This document shows, piece by piece, positions 9,558 through 17,915 of a stretch of DNA of 31,455 nucleotides. Where the stretch lies: positions 1 through 31,455 of the forward strand of contig JAUHZW010000002.1 in the NCBI GenBank assembly GCA_030425745.1, in the 5' to 3' direction. The notes beneath the pieces are model-generated. The model did no database searches, was not told where the DNA came from, and saw nothing but the letters and a program-made list of their open reading frames with translations. The first letter of the stretch is position 1; each line of letters begins with the position of its first letter. The position numbers and the translations under genes are program-made. The DNA is from Actinomycetes bacterium. Lineage in GTDB: Bacteria > Actinomycetota > Actinomycetes > S36-B12.

Positions 9558-10549
9558 CCGAACGACCGGCTGCCCTGGAACGCCGCCCGCGTCGAGGCCT
9601 CGTCCTCGGCGGCGGTGGTGTGCTGGGCGGAACGTGGGCGGTCGGGGCGCTCGCCGCCATGGAGCAGCAGTACGGATTCAGGGCCGGCGAGGCCGACGTC
9701 ATCGTCGGTACCTCCGCCGGGTCAGTGCTGGCCGCGCTGCTCGGCGCCGGCGTCACGGTGCCGCAGCTCCAGCAGCACTACGCGGAGGAGGTCGTGACCG
9801 ACGGACCGTTGGCGGGCTACGACTTCGATCCGGTCCGCGCGACGGGGGGTCACCGGCCGGCCATGCCGCGCTTCCTGCTTCCGGGATCTCCCAGACTGAT
9901 CGGATCCACCCTGCGCCGCATCGGTCAGCTGCCGGCCACCACGGTCCTCTCCGGATTCATGCCCGAGGGCGGGCGCACCCTGGAGCGGGTCGGGCATCTG
10001 ATCGACGCCGTCACCCCGATGGGCGAATGGTCGCCCCATCCTGGGGTCTGGGTGGTGGCGATGGACTACGACGACGGCAAGCGCGTGGTGTTCGGGCGTG
10101 CCGGATCCCCGGTCGTGCCGTTGTCCGAGGCCGTCATGGCGTCCTGCTCCATCCCCGGATGGTTCGCCCCTGTCCATATCGGCGACCACACCTACGTCGA
10201 TGGCGGCGCGGTCTCGGCCACCTCCATCGATGTCGTCGCGCACGCAGGGCTGGACGAGGTCTACGTGATCGCTCCGATGGTGAGCTTCGCGATGGATGAG
10301 CCCTCCGGCGTCGGCCATCGACTGGAGCGGCGCTGGCGCGAGGAGGTCACCAAGGTGGCGGTACGTGAGGCGGACGTCGTCCGTGAGACCGGCGTGCGGG
10401 TGCGGATGATCGGTCCTGGTCCGGAGGACCTCGTGGCCATCGGGGCCAACCTCATGGACGGCACGCGCATCCGTTTCGTGCTCGAGACCTCACTGCGCAC
10501 CAGCGTCGATGCCTGGCGCGAGTCGGACGTCGTCGCGGTGGCCGGCTAG
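9554..10549 (+). CDS. Patatin-like phospholipase/lipase
   Basis: A 331-residue serine hydrolase of the patatin fold. It has the glycine-rich oxyanion loop LVLGGGGVLGG (16-26), the nucleophile elbow GTSAG (52-56, Ser54) and the catalytic Asp in YVDGGA (Asp216). The Ser-Asp dyad is complete, so acyl-ester hydrolysis is likely; substrate could be phospholipid or triacylglycerol. No signal peptide or membrane helix is evident, suggesting a cytoplasmic or peripheral location. Translational coupling to the WS/DGAT gene (4-base overlap) suggests that synthesis and turnover of storage lipid are expressed together. Its stop codon directly abuts the stop of the convergent DUF2505 gene. Confidence 0.92.
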   Translation: MTERPAALERRPRRGLVLGGGGVLGGTWAVGALAAMEQQYGFRAGEADVIVGTSAGSVLAALLGAGVTVPQLQQHYAEEVVTDGPLAGYDFDPVRATGGHRPAMPRFLLPGSPRLIGSTLRRIGQLPATTVLSGFMPEGGRTLERVGHLIDAVTPMGEWSPHPGVWVVAMDYDDGKRVVFGRAGSPVVPLSEAVMASCSIPGWFAPVHIGDHTYVDGGAVSATSIDVVAHAGLDEVYVIAPMVSFAMDEPSGVGHRLERRWREEVTKVAVREADVVRETGVRVRMIGPGPEDLVAIGANLMDGTRIRFVLETSLRTSVDAWRESDVVAVAG

Positions 10550-11044
10550 TCAGCCGGCCAACCAGGCCGCCCCGACCTCGGACTCCTTCGCGAGGTACTT
10601 CTCCGTCATCTCCGCGGCGACGCGTTCGACCTTGCCGCCGACAAACGGGACGCTGGCCTTGAACTCACCACGGTTGACCAGCACGGTGGCATCGCCCGAG
10701 GGGCGCAGGGTGATGGTGCCCGTGTAGGTGAGCGGGGCATGGAAGTCGACGGTGACGGTGGCCGTGGCGGTGCCGTCGGCCGCCGGGGCGGACCAGACCT
10801 GGGTCTCGGTGATGGTCAGGTGCTCACCGACGAAGGCTGTGGCATACGAGGGCACCTCGGCCGGCATCGACCGTGTGCTGGTGACGGACGCGGCACCCTC
10901 GGGGCCCTCGTCGACCTCCACCGCGATGTCGAAGGCCTTCGTGGCCTCGGCCTTCGCGACGACGAAGCCCGGATCCTGCAGCAGGGCCAGTACCCGGTCC
11001 GCCGGGCCGGGGAAGGTCTGCTCGAACTCCAGGCGGGTCGCCAT
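10550..11044 (-). CDS. DUF2505 protein (SRPBCC/START-like fold)
   Basis: A 164-residue single-domain protein. It starts MATRLEFEQTFPGPADRVLALLQDPGFV, then alternating strands (FDIAVEVDEG, ASVTSTRSMPAEVPSYATAFVGEHLTITETQVW, TATVTVDFHAPLTYTGTITLRP), and ends with an amphipathic helix (GGKVERVAAEMTEKYLAKESEVGAAWL). This is the DUF2505 pattern, common in actinobacteria and related to polyketide cyclase/START-like lipid- or ligand-binding folds. No enzymatic role is known to me. The ATG at 11044 has a GGAGAAG-like SD close upstream. Proximity to the lipid genes is suggestive only. Confidence 0.85.
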   Translation of the reverse strand: MATRLEFEQTFPGPADRVLALLQDPGFVVAKAEATKAFDIAVEVDEGPEGAASVTSTRSMPAEVPSYATAFVGEHLTITETQVWSAPAADGTATATVTVDFHAPLTYTGTITLRPSGDATVLVNRGEFKASVPFVGGKVERVAAEMTEKYLAKESEVGAAWLAG

Positions 11045-11209
11045 GTGCTTCTCCACTCGCTCGTCTGCCCGAGCGCACGCCCGGCCGGCTTCGATGACGG
11101 GTCCATCCTGCCTGATCCCTTCGTCACCATCACTCCACTTCGGACAGCCGGTTCCGGAGGTCGGGCCCCCATGGAGCCCGGAAGACCCCCATCGGCGCGG
11201 GTCGGTCGC

Positions 11210-11215
11210 TACCGT
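11210..11215 (+). promoter_or_regulatory. Possible -10 element upstream of the NAD-GDH gene
   Basis: TACCGT fits the actinobacterial TAnnnT -10 pattern. No clear -35 is seen. A GTG at 11222 lies 6 nt downstream and opens a 10-codon frame ending at 11254, 30 bp before the GDH start. The rest of the 240-bp gap between the DUF2505 and GDH starts shows nothing else I can name. Confidence 0.35.
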
Positions 11216-11284
11216 GGGCGGGTGCGGCACAACGGGGTGCCGCGCCGGCCCTGACGGGCTGCTCTGCGCTGAGCGGGTGCCCGC

Positions 11285-14200
11285 GTGACGACGTCCCAGA
11301 TGCTGCACCTGCGCGAGCAGATCGACGGCCTCGAGGTCGCGGATGTGCGCAGGCTGGCCCAGCGCTTCACCCGGTACCTGTCCGAGGAGGACATCCGCGC
11401 GCACACGGCCGACGAGCTCGTCGACCATGCGGAGGATCTGCTCGAGCTGGCCCGGGTCCGGGCCCCGGGAGAGTGCCTCGTCCGAGTGGTCGATGACGGC
11501 CCGAGCGCCCCGGACGGCACCTGTGTTCTGCAGGTCGCCACGGACGACATGCCCTTCCTCGTCGACTCCGTCTCGAACGCCATCAGTGACGCAGGGCGGG
11601 TGATCCACCTGATCCTGCATCCGACCCTCGTAGTGCGGCGCGATGAATCGGGTCAGCTCACGGAGATCATGGATCTCGACGTCGATGATCCGCGACCGCC
11701 GGGAGCCCGGGCCGAGTCGTGGATGTGGATCGCCATGGAACGGGACTTCGAGTCCGGCTCCTCGGCCGCCCTCGAGCGCCGCATCGCGAACGTTCTGCAC
11801 GATGTCGGCAACGCTGTGCGCGACTGGCGTCCGATGCGTTCTCGCGCCCTGGATCTCGCGGCCGAGGTCAGCGCGGCGCCGCCGCCCGGGTGGAGCGCTG
11901 ACCGTGTGGCGGAGAGCCTGGAGTACCTGCGGTGGCTGGCGGACGACAACTTCACGTTCCTCGGCTACCGCGAGTACGACCTGAAGTCCGTCGAAGGTGA
12001 GGACGTCCTGATCCCGGTCGACGGCAGCGGTCTCGGCATCCTCAGCATGGACGTCGATCCGGACTCCCCGACCATGATGTCCAAGAGCTTCGCCGTGCTG
12101 CCGCCGGCCGTGCGGGCGCTGGCCCGCGCGCCCGAACTGCTCGTCCTGAGCAAGGCCAACTCCCGATCGACCGTGCACCGATCCGTCTACCTCGACTACA
12201 TCGGCGTGAAGCGCTATGACGCCGACGGCACGGTCACCGGGGAGCGGCGCTTTCTGGGCCTGTACTCCTCGAGTGCCTACACCCAGAGCGTCCTGGACAT
12301 CCCGATCCTCCGTGCCAAGGCGCGGGTACTCGAAGCGGCGCTGGACTTCGTGCCCGGATCCCATGACTCCAAGGACCTGCTGGCCTTCCTGGAGACGTAT
12401 CCCAGGGATGAGCTGTTCCAGACCAGAGACGACCTGCTCCGGTCCGTCGCCGAGTCGGTGCTTCATCTGCAGGAGCGTCGCCGCACCAAGCTCTACCTGC
12501 GCCCGGACGACTACGCCCGCTACATGTCGTGCCTGGTCTACCTGCCCCGCGACCGCTACACCACCGCGGTGCGCCTGCGCATCGAGCAACTGCTGAAGGA
12601 GGCGTTCGGCGGAACCAGTGCCGACTACACGGCACGGATCTCCGAGTCGGTGCTGGCTCGCCTGCACTACGTCATCCACGTGCCCATCGGGCAGGGCGTT
12701 CCCGAGGTCGACCATCGTGACCTCGAGGCGCGGGTCGCTGCGGCGACACGCAGCTGGGATGACGACTACAGCGCCGAGTTGGTCAGCCGACTCGGGGAGG
12801 CGGCAGCGGCACCGCTGCTCCGGACATACGGCCGTGCCTTTCCCGAGGCTTACAAGGAGGAGTTCGGGCCGGAGCGGGGCGTGCACGACACCCTCGTGAT
12901 GGAGGACCTCACCCCGGGCGAGCTCTCCCTCGAGGTCCATCAGCCGACGGATGCCTCGCGTCGTGAACTGCGCCTGAAGATCACGCGTGTGGGTCCGGCC
13001 ATGTCGCTGTCCCGAGTGCTCCCCATCCTGCAGTCGATGGGTGTCGAAGTCGTCGACGAGTACCCCTTCGAGATCTGGCGAGCCCGCAAGGAGCCCGCCT
13101 GGATCCTCGACTTCGGGATGCTGCTTCCCGATCACGACATCGTGGGGCGCCCCTCACTTCCCGAGCGCATCGATGAGGCCTTCGCCGCCGCGTGGGACGA
13201 CCACGCGAGCGTGGACGGGTTCAACGCTCTGATCGTCACGGCCGGCCTTCGCTGGCGGGAGGTGCTCATCATCCGCGCCTACGCGCGGTACCTGCGGCAG
13301 ATCGGATCGACGTTCAGCCAGTCCTTCGTCGAGGGCGTCTTCCTGGCGAACGACCGCATCGCCCGGCTCCTCGTCCAGCTGTTCGAGACCCGCTTCTCGC
13401 CAGCCCTGACCGGCGATCGTGCGACGCTGGAACGCGGGCTCGTGCACCAGATCGAGGAGGCGCTCGACGATGTCGCCAGCCTCGATCAGGACCGCATCCT
13501 GCGGGCCTTCCTGGCCCTGATCCGATCGACCACGCGCACCAACTTCTACCGGACCGACGCCGACGGCAACCTCCGGGCGGCCATCGCCTTCAAACTCGAT
13601 CCGCAGCAGGTCCCGGACATGCCGCTGCCCAAGCCGCGGCATGAGATCTGGGTCTTCGCGCCCCGCGTGGAGGGGGTCCACCTGCGGTTCGGCTCGGTCG
13701 CGCGCGGGGGACTGCGCTGGAGTGACCGCCCCGAGGACTTCCGCACGGAGATCCTCGGCCTGGTGAAGGCGCAGGAGGTCAAGAACGCCGTCATCGTCCC
13801 CGTCGGAGCCAAGGGCGGCTTCTATGCCAAGCGGCTCCCGGACCCGTCCGTCGACCGCGACGCCTGGTTCGCCGAGGGCAAGGCCGCGTACCGGGAGTTC
13901 ATCTCCTCCCTGCTCGACGTCACCGACAATCTCGTCGATGGTGCCGTCGTGCCTCCTCCGGAAGTCGTCCGTCACGACGGCGATGATGCCTATCTGGTGG
14001 TCGCTGCAGACAAGGGCACTGCGACGTTCTCGGACCTGGCCAACTCGATCGCTGCCGACTACGGGTTCTGGCTCGGTGACGCATTCGCGTCCGGCGGCTC
14101 GGTCGGGTACGACCACAAGGCGATGGGGATCACGGCGCGGGGTGCCTGGGAGTCGGTCAAGCGGCACTTCCGTGAGATGGACATCGACACGCAGACGCAG

Positions 14201-16132
14201 GACTTCACGGTGGCCGGCATCGGCGACATGAGCGGTGACGTCTTCGGCAACGGGATGCTGCTGAGCGAGCACATCCGGCTGGTCGTGGCCTTCGACCATC
14301 GGCACGTGTTCATCGACCCCGATCCGGATGCGGCCACGTCCTACGCCGAGCGGCGGCGGCTGTTCGACCTTCCACGCTCGTCGTGGGCGGACTACAGCAC
14401 CGACCTCATCTCGACCGGTGGGGGAGTCTTCTCGCGGAGTCTGAAGTCGATCCCGGTCACGCCGGAGATGACCGCCGCACTCGGAATGCAGCCGGGCGTC
14501 ACCTCGGTGACCCCCGACGAGCTGATCCAGGCAGCCCTGAAGTCTCCCGTCGACCTGCTGTGGAACGGCGGCATCGGCACGTATGTCCGGGCCCAGACCG
14601 AGACCAACCTCGAGGTCGGCGACAAGGCCAACGATCGCATCCGCATCTGCGGGCATGAACTGCGCTGCAAGGTCGTGGGGGAGGGCGGCAATCTCGGGCT
14701 CACCCAGTTGGGGCGCATCGAAGCCGCTCGCCACGGCGTGCGTCTCAACACCGATGCGATCGACAACTCGGCTGGAGTCGACACCTCCGACCATGAGGTG
14801 AACATCAAGATCCTCCTCGACTCGCTGGTGCGGCAGGGAGCACTGTCCCGCGAAGAGCGCGACGAGGTGCTGATGTCGATGATCGATGTCGTCGCCGACA
14901 TGGTGCTGGAGGACAACTACGCGCAGAACGTCGTGCTGGGCAACGCGCGTTCGGGGGCTGCCGGTCTGATCAGCGTGCAGCAGCGGATGATCCGTGAGCT
15001 GGAGCGGTCCGGCCTGCTCGACCGGGCGCTGGAGTTCCTGCCCGATGACGAGGAACTGCGGACCCGCGAGCTGGCCGGGGAGGGACTGACCGGTCCGGAG
15101 CTGAGCGTTCTCCTCGCCTACGCGAAGATCTGGCTGACCAAGGAGCTCAACGACTCCACGTTCGCCCAGGACGCGTACTTCACCCGGGCGCTGACCGAGT
15201 ACTTCCCGAAGGCGTTGCGCGATCGGTTCGCCGAGGCGATCGCCGAGCATCCGCTGCGGTCGCAGATCATCACGACCGTCGCCGTCAATCGCCTGCTCAA
15301 CGTCGCCGGCATCACGTTCGTGTTCCGGGCGATGGAGGAGACCGGTGCCGGAGCGGTCGAGGTCGTCCGGGCGGCCACCGCAGCGATGGAGATCTTCCAC
15401 ATCCCGGAGTTCTGGGCGCAGGTGAACTCGCACGACAATGCGATCTCGACCAGTGCGCAGGTGGCCCTGCATCTGGAGAACCGCCGCCTGCTGGATCGCG
15501 CGACCCGATGGTTCCTGCAGACGCGAGGCGGCGCCATCGACGTGCATGGCGAGGTGGAGCGTTTCAGCTCGGTGGTCGAGGACCACACGAGTGCCGTCCC
15601 GACCAATCTCATGGGCAGGGAGCGGGAGCGCTTCGAGCGGCTCATGCGCCGTTTCCAGCAGGCCGGGGCACCCGAGGGGCTGGCCCGCTACGCGGCCCTG
15701 TCGCTGGACGTGTTCGCGCTGCTCGACATCACCGACATCTGTCTGCGAACCGGTGAGCCAGCGGATGTCGTCATCCCCCTCTACTTCACGATCTCCGACC
15801 GCTACGACATCGACGCCACACTGGTGAAGATCTCCGATCTGCCGCGAGGTGATCGGTGGAGTGCGCTCGCGCGGTTCGCACTGCGCAGCGACCTCTACTC
15901 GGTCGTGGCAGGCCTGACCTCGCGCATGCTGAGGTCGACGCCGAGTGATCTGTCGCCGATGGAGCGGCTGTCACAGTGGGAGTGGGAGCACTCCGAGGGC
16001 GTGTCACGGGCCCGCACGACCCTCGACGACATCGAGCAGGTCGAGTCGCCCAATCTGGCGACCCTGTCGGTCGCGCTCCGCGCGCTGCGCAACCTCGTCG
16101 CCCAGGCGGGCGGTGGCGAGGTCCACGAGTAG
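11285..16132 (+). CDS. NAD-dependent glutamate dehydrogenase, large (GDH-180) class
   Basis: A 1615-residue enzyme that oxidatively deaminates glutamate to 2-oxoglutarate and ammonium using NAD+. The length fits the very large bacterial NAD-GDH class (about 1600-1650). The first 700 or so residues are the N-terminal regulatory region, with ACT-like segments. The conserved catalytic core includes RGGLRWSDRPEDFRTEIL (Ser813 onward), KAQEVKNAVIVPVGAKGG (Lys843 in the loop) and DGDDAYLVVAADKGTATFSD, followed by a Rossmann part with VVGEGGNLGLTQLGR. A long helical C-terminal domain follows. GTG 11285 gives the full N-terminus but lacks a visible SD; ATG 11300 is an alternative. Long reverse-strand frames cover this gene but are coding-bias shadows. 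Confidence 0.95.
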   Translation: MTTSQMLHLREQIDGLEVADVRRLAQRFTRYLSEEDIRAHTADELVDHAEDLLELARVRAPGECLVRVVDDGPSAPDGTCVLQVATDDMPFLVDSVSNAISDAGRVIHLILHPTLVVRRDESGQLTEIMDLDVDDPRPPGARAESWMWIAMERDFESGSSAALERRIANVLHDVGNAVRDWRPMRSRALDLAAEVSAAPPPGWSADRVAESLEYLRWLADDNFTFLGYREYDLKSVEGEDVLIPVDGSGLGILSMDVDPDSPTMMSKSFAVLPPAVRALARAPELLVLSKANSRSTVHRSVYLDYIGVKRYDADGTVTGERRFLGLYSSSAYTQSVLDIPILRAKARVLEAALDFVPGSHDSKDLLAFLETYPRDELFQTRDDLLRSVAESVLHLQERRRTKLYLRPDDYARYMSCLVYLPRDRYTTAVRLRIEQLLKEAFGGTSADYTARISESVLARLHYVIHVPIGQGVPEVDHRDLEARVAAATRSWDDDYSAELVSRLGEAAAAPLLRTYGRAFPEAYKEEFGPERGVHDTLVMEDLTPGELSLEVHQPTDASRRELRLKITRVGPAMSLSRVLPILQSMGVEVVDEYPFEIWRARKEPAWILDFGMLLPDHDIVGRPSLPERIDEAFAAAWDDHASVDGFNALIVTAGLRWREVLIIRAYARYLRQIGSTFSQSFVEGVFLANDRIARLLVQLFETRFSPALTGDRATLERGLVHQIEEALDDVASLDQDRILRAFLALIRSTTRTNFYRTDADGNLRAAIAFKLDPQQVPDMPLPKPRHEIWVFAPRVEGVHLRFGSVARGGLRWSDRPEDFRTEILGLVKAQEVKNAVIVPVGAKGGFYAKRLPDPSVDRDAWFAEGKAAYREFISSLLDVTDNLVDGAVVPPPEVVRHDGDDAYLVVAADKGTATFSDLANSIAADYGFWLGDAFASGGSVGYDHKAMGITARGAWESVKRHFREMDIDTQTQDFTVAGIGDMSGDVFGNGMLLSEHIRLVVAFDHRHVFIDPDPDAATSYAERRRLFDLPRSSWADYSTDLISTGGGVFSRSLKSIPVTPEMTAALGMQPGVTSVTPDELIQAALKSPVDLLWNGGIGTYVRAQTETNLEVGDKANDRIRICGHELRCKVVGEGGNLGLTQLGRIEAARHGVRLNTDAIDNSAGVDTSDHEVNIKILLDSLVRQGALSREERDEVLMSMIDVVADMVLEDNYAQNVVLGNARSGAAGLISVQQRMIRELERSGLLDRALEFLPDDEELRTRELAGEGLTGPELSVLLAYAKIWLTKELNDSTFAQDAYFTRALTEYFPKALRDRFAEAIAEHPLRSQIITTVAVNRLLNVAGITFVFRAMEETGAGAVEVVRAATAAMEIFHIPEFWAQVNSHDNAISTSAQVALHLENRRLLDRATRWFLQTRGGAIDVHGEVERFSSVVEDHTSAVPTNLMGRERERFERLMRRFQQAGAPEGLARYAALSLDVFALLDITDICLRTGEPADVVIPLYFTISDRYDIDATLVKISDLPRGDRWSALARFALRSDLYSVVAGLTSRMLRSTPSDLSPMERLSQWEWEHSEGVSRARTTLDDIEQVESPNLATLSVALRALRNLVAQAGGGEVHE

Positions 16133-16218
16133 AGGACGGCCCTGTGGCCTCGTCGTCCACAACGGTCTCGCCACGCGCGACTCTCGACTCCCGGGTCTTG
16201 CCGGGTGATCCTCGTGGA

Positions 16219-16470
16219 ATGACGTGTGCGATCTCTGTCCCGGATGAGGTATTCGCGGCGGCGGACGAGCAGGCGGCACGCATGGGCATCTCCCGGTCGG
16301 AGTTCTTCGCCGTGGGGCCCGAGCGCCGTTCCGTGGTGATGTTCGACGGGATGACCACGGTGGACAAGGCGATTTTCGGCCCGGTGGTGGGGGACCTGCC
16401 GTTGATCCTGTGGCAGGAGGTGCTGCGGGCCATCGACTTGGTGGTTGGTCGGGTCAAGGGTTTGGCCTGA
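16219..16470 (+). pseudogene. MazE-like antitoxin head fused to MazF-like toxin tail (deletion relic)
   Basis: An 83-residue frame from ATG 16219. Residues 1-31 (AISVPDEVFAAADEQAARMG, then ISRSEFFA) look like the ribbon-helix-helix N-terminus of MazE-type antitoxins. After residue 31 the sequence changes to ERRSVVMFDGMTTVDK and FGPVVGDLP, followed by a final helix; this resembles the C-terminal third of MazF/PemK toxins (SVVxxxxxxTVDKxxLxxxxGxLP). The simplest reading is a single in-frame deletion that removed the antitoxin C-terminus and the toxin N-terminus from a mazEF pair. The catalytic N-terminal toxin part is absent, so no RNase activity is expected. The SD is weak. It might still be translated as a small DNA-binding protein. 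Confidence 0.6.
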
Positions 16471-16522
16471 CCCCGCGGCCATGCTGCGAACTCCTCGCAG
16501 GTGGAGGACGCGGCCCGAGGCC

Positions 16523-16544
16523 GGCCCGCGGGCCCGTCTACCCT
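16523..16544 (+). promoter_or_regulatory. Possible moeZ promoter with adjoining palindrome
   Basis: TACCCT (16539-16544) fits a -10 element, 33 bp before the moeZ start. Just upstream is the perfect 12-bp palindrome GGCCCGCGGGCC (16523-16534), overlapping where spacer sequence would be. It might be an operator, but GC-only palindromes are common at this base composition. Confidence 0.3.
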
Positions 16545-16576
16545 GAGGCGACCGCACACCGCTGCAAGGAGAACCC

Positions 16577-17767
16577 GTGAGCCTGCCGCCCCTGGTGGAA
16601 CCCGCCGATGAACTGACCATCGACGAGGTCCGTCGCTACAGCCGTCACCTGATCATCCCGGATGTCGGCATGGCGGGGCAGAAGCGCCTCAAGAACGCCA
16701 AGGTGCTCTGCGTGGGTGCCGGTGGCCTCGGCAGCCCGTCGCTCATGTACCTCGCGGCGGCCGGTGTCGGCACCCTGGGCATCGTCGAGTTCGATGTCGT
16801 CGACGAGTCCAATCTGCAGCGCCAGATCATCCACGGCCAGAGCGACATCGGCCGCTCGAAGGCCGAGAGCGCACGCGACTCCGTGCTCGAGATCAACCCG
16901 CACGTCCAGGTGAACCTGCACACCGAGCGTCTCGACTCCTCCAACGTCATGGAGCTGTTCAGCCAGTATGACCTCATCGTCGACGGCACCGACAACTTCG
17001 CGACGCGCTACCTCGTCAACGACGCGTGCGTGCTGCTGGACAAGCCCTACGTGTGGGGCTCGATCTACCGATTCGATGGCCAGGCCTCGGTCTTCTGGGC
17101 CGCGGAGGGCCCCTGCTACCGGTGCCTCTACCCCGAGCCCCCGCCGCCGGGCATGGTGCCGTCGTGCGCCGAGGGTGGCGTGCTCGGCGTGCTGTGCGCC
17201 TCGATCGGGTCGATCCAGGTGAACGAAGCGATCAAGCTCATCACCGGCATCGGGGAGACCCTGCTCGGTCGCCTGATGATCTACGACGCGCTCGAGATGA
17301 CATACCGACAGGTGAGGATCCGCAAGGACCCGAACTGCGCCGTGTGCGGCGACACCCCGACGGTCACCGAACTGATCGACTACGAGGCCTTCTGCGGGAC
17401 GATCTCCGAGGAGGCCGCCGAGGCCGCCAAGGACTCCACCATCACGGTCCTGCAGTTGAAGGACATGCTCGCCGCTCGCGAGGCAGGGGAGGACGACTTC
17501 CTGCTCATCGACGTCCGCGAGCCCAATGAGTTCGAGATCGTCAGCATCGACGGTGCGGTCCTGATCCCCAAGGGGGAGTTCCTCGACGGGTCAGCGCTGG
17601 AGAAGCTGCCCACCGACAAGCGCATCGTCCTGCACTGCAAGGTCGGTGGCCGCTCCGCTGAGGCCCTGGCAGTGGTCAAGGGCGCGGGCTACGCCGATGC
17701 CGTGCACGTCGGCGGCGGCATCCTGCAGTGGATCGCTCAGGTGGAGCCGGACAAGCCCTCGTACTGA
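16577..17767 (+). CDS. moeZ: Adenylyltransferase/sulfurtransferase MoeZ (MoeB-rhodanese fusion)
   Basis: A 396-residue two-domain enzyme. Residues about 15-265 are a ThiF/MoeB E1-like domain with the nucleotide loop GAGGLGS (47-53), catalytic-region Cys197 in VPSCAEGG, and zinc-binding pairs C180/C183 and C254/C257. Residues about 290-395 are a rhodanese domain with active-site loop CKVGGRS (Cys354). By family it adenylates the C-terminal glycine of ubiquitin-like sulfur carriers (MoaD- and CysO-like) and transfers sulfur to form thiocarboxylates for molybdopterin, cysteine or other sulfur pathways. GTG 16577 is set by an AAGGAG SD six nt upstream. An inverted repeat ACCGGA-ACGG-TCCGGT (17780-17795) follows the stop and may terminate transcription. 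Confidence 0.95.
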   Translation: MSLPPLVEPADELTIDEVRRYSRHLIIPDVGMAGQKRLKNAKVLCVGAGGLGSPSLMYLAAAGVGTLGIVEFDVVDESNLQRQIIHGQSDIGRSKAESARDSVLEINPHVQVNLHTERLDSSNVMELFSQYDLIVDGTDNFATRYLVNDACVLLDKPYVWGSIYRFDGQASVFWAAEGPCYRCLYPEPPPPGMVPSCAEGGVLGVLCASIGSIQVNEAIKLITGIGETLLGRLMIYDALEMTYRQVRIRKDPNCAVCGDTPTVTELIDYEAFCGTISEEAAEAAKDSTITVLQLKDMLAAREAGEDDFLLIDVREPNEFEIVSIDGAVLIPKGEFLDGSALEKLPTDKRIVLHCKVGGRSAEALAVVKGAGYADAVHVGGGILQWIAQVEPDKPSY

Positions 17768-17779
17768 TCCCCTGCCTCC

Positions 17780-17828
17780 ACCGGAACGGTCCGGTGTGAC
17801 CGGGCATTGTCCGGTGCCGATCAGGCAC
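17780..17828 (+). terminator. Two short stem-loops downstream of moeZ
   Basis: ACCGGA (17780-17785) pairs with TCCGGT (17790-17795) around a 4-nt loop, 12 bp after the moeZ stop. A second small stem, GTGCC (17814-17818) with GGCAC (17824-17828), follows. Neither has a T-tract. They are plausible Rho-independent-like ends in a high-GC genome, but weak. Confidence 0.3.
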
Positions 17829-17854
17829 TGACCTGACCTGTCCTTCGAGGCCTG

Positions 17855-17906
17855 CCCCTTGCTCTCTTCCCAGTTGCACCATGGAAGTGCGAGGGAACGC
17901 AAGGGG
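17855..17906 (+). promoter_or_regulatory. Leader hairpin overlapping the SD of the exported repeat protein
   Basis: Three nested inverted segments: CCCCTTGC (17855-17862) with GCAAGGGG (17899-17906), TTCCC (17867-17871) with GGGAA (17893-17897), and GCAC (17876-17879) with GTGC (17887-17890), closing on a 7-nt loop. Together they make 17 pairs with two internal loops. The 3' arm contains the AAGGGG that best serves as SD for the ATG at 17916, so folding should hide the ribosome site. An ATG in the loop (17881) opens a 12-codon frame whose TGA (17917-17919) overlaps the main start. Confidence 0.5.
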
Positions 17907-17915
17907 GCGAGAAGG

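Noticed and set aside
10550..13135. An 861-codon reverse-strand frame that contains DUF2505 at its end
   Set aside because: Only the last 164 codons (from ATG 11044) match a protein family. The rest is antisense to the NAD-GDH coding sequence.
13154..15586. An 810-codon reverse-strand frame in the NAD-GDH gene
   Set aside because: Antisense to the conserved catalytic core of GDH, with no recognisable motif and typical coding-bias composition.
17855..17906. Possible c-di-AMP riboswitch ahead of an exported protein gene
   Set aside because: The conserved core sequences expected of that riboswitch are not visible. The leader is too short and looks like a simple nested hairpin.
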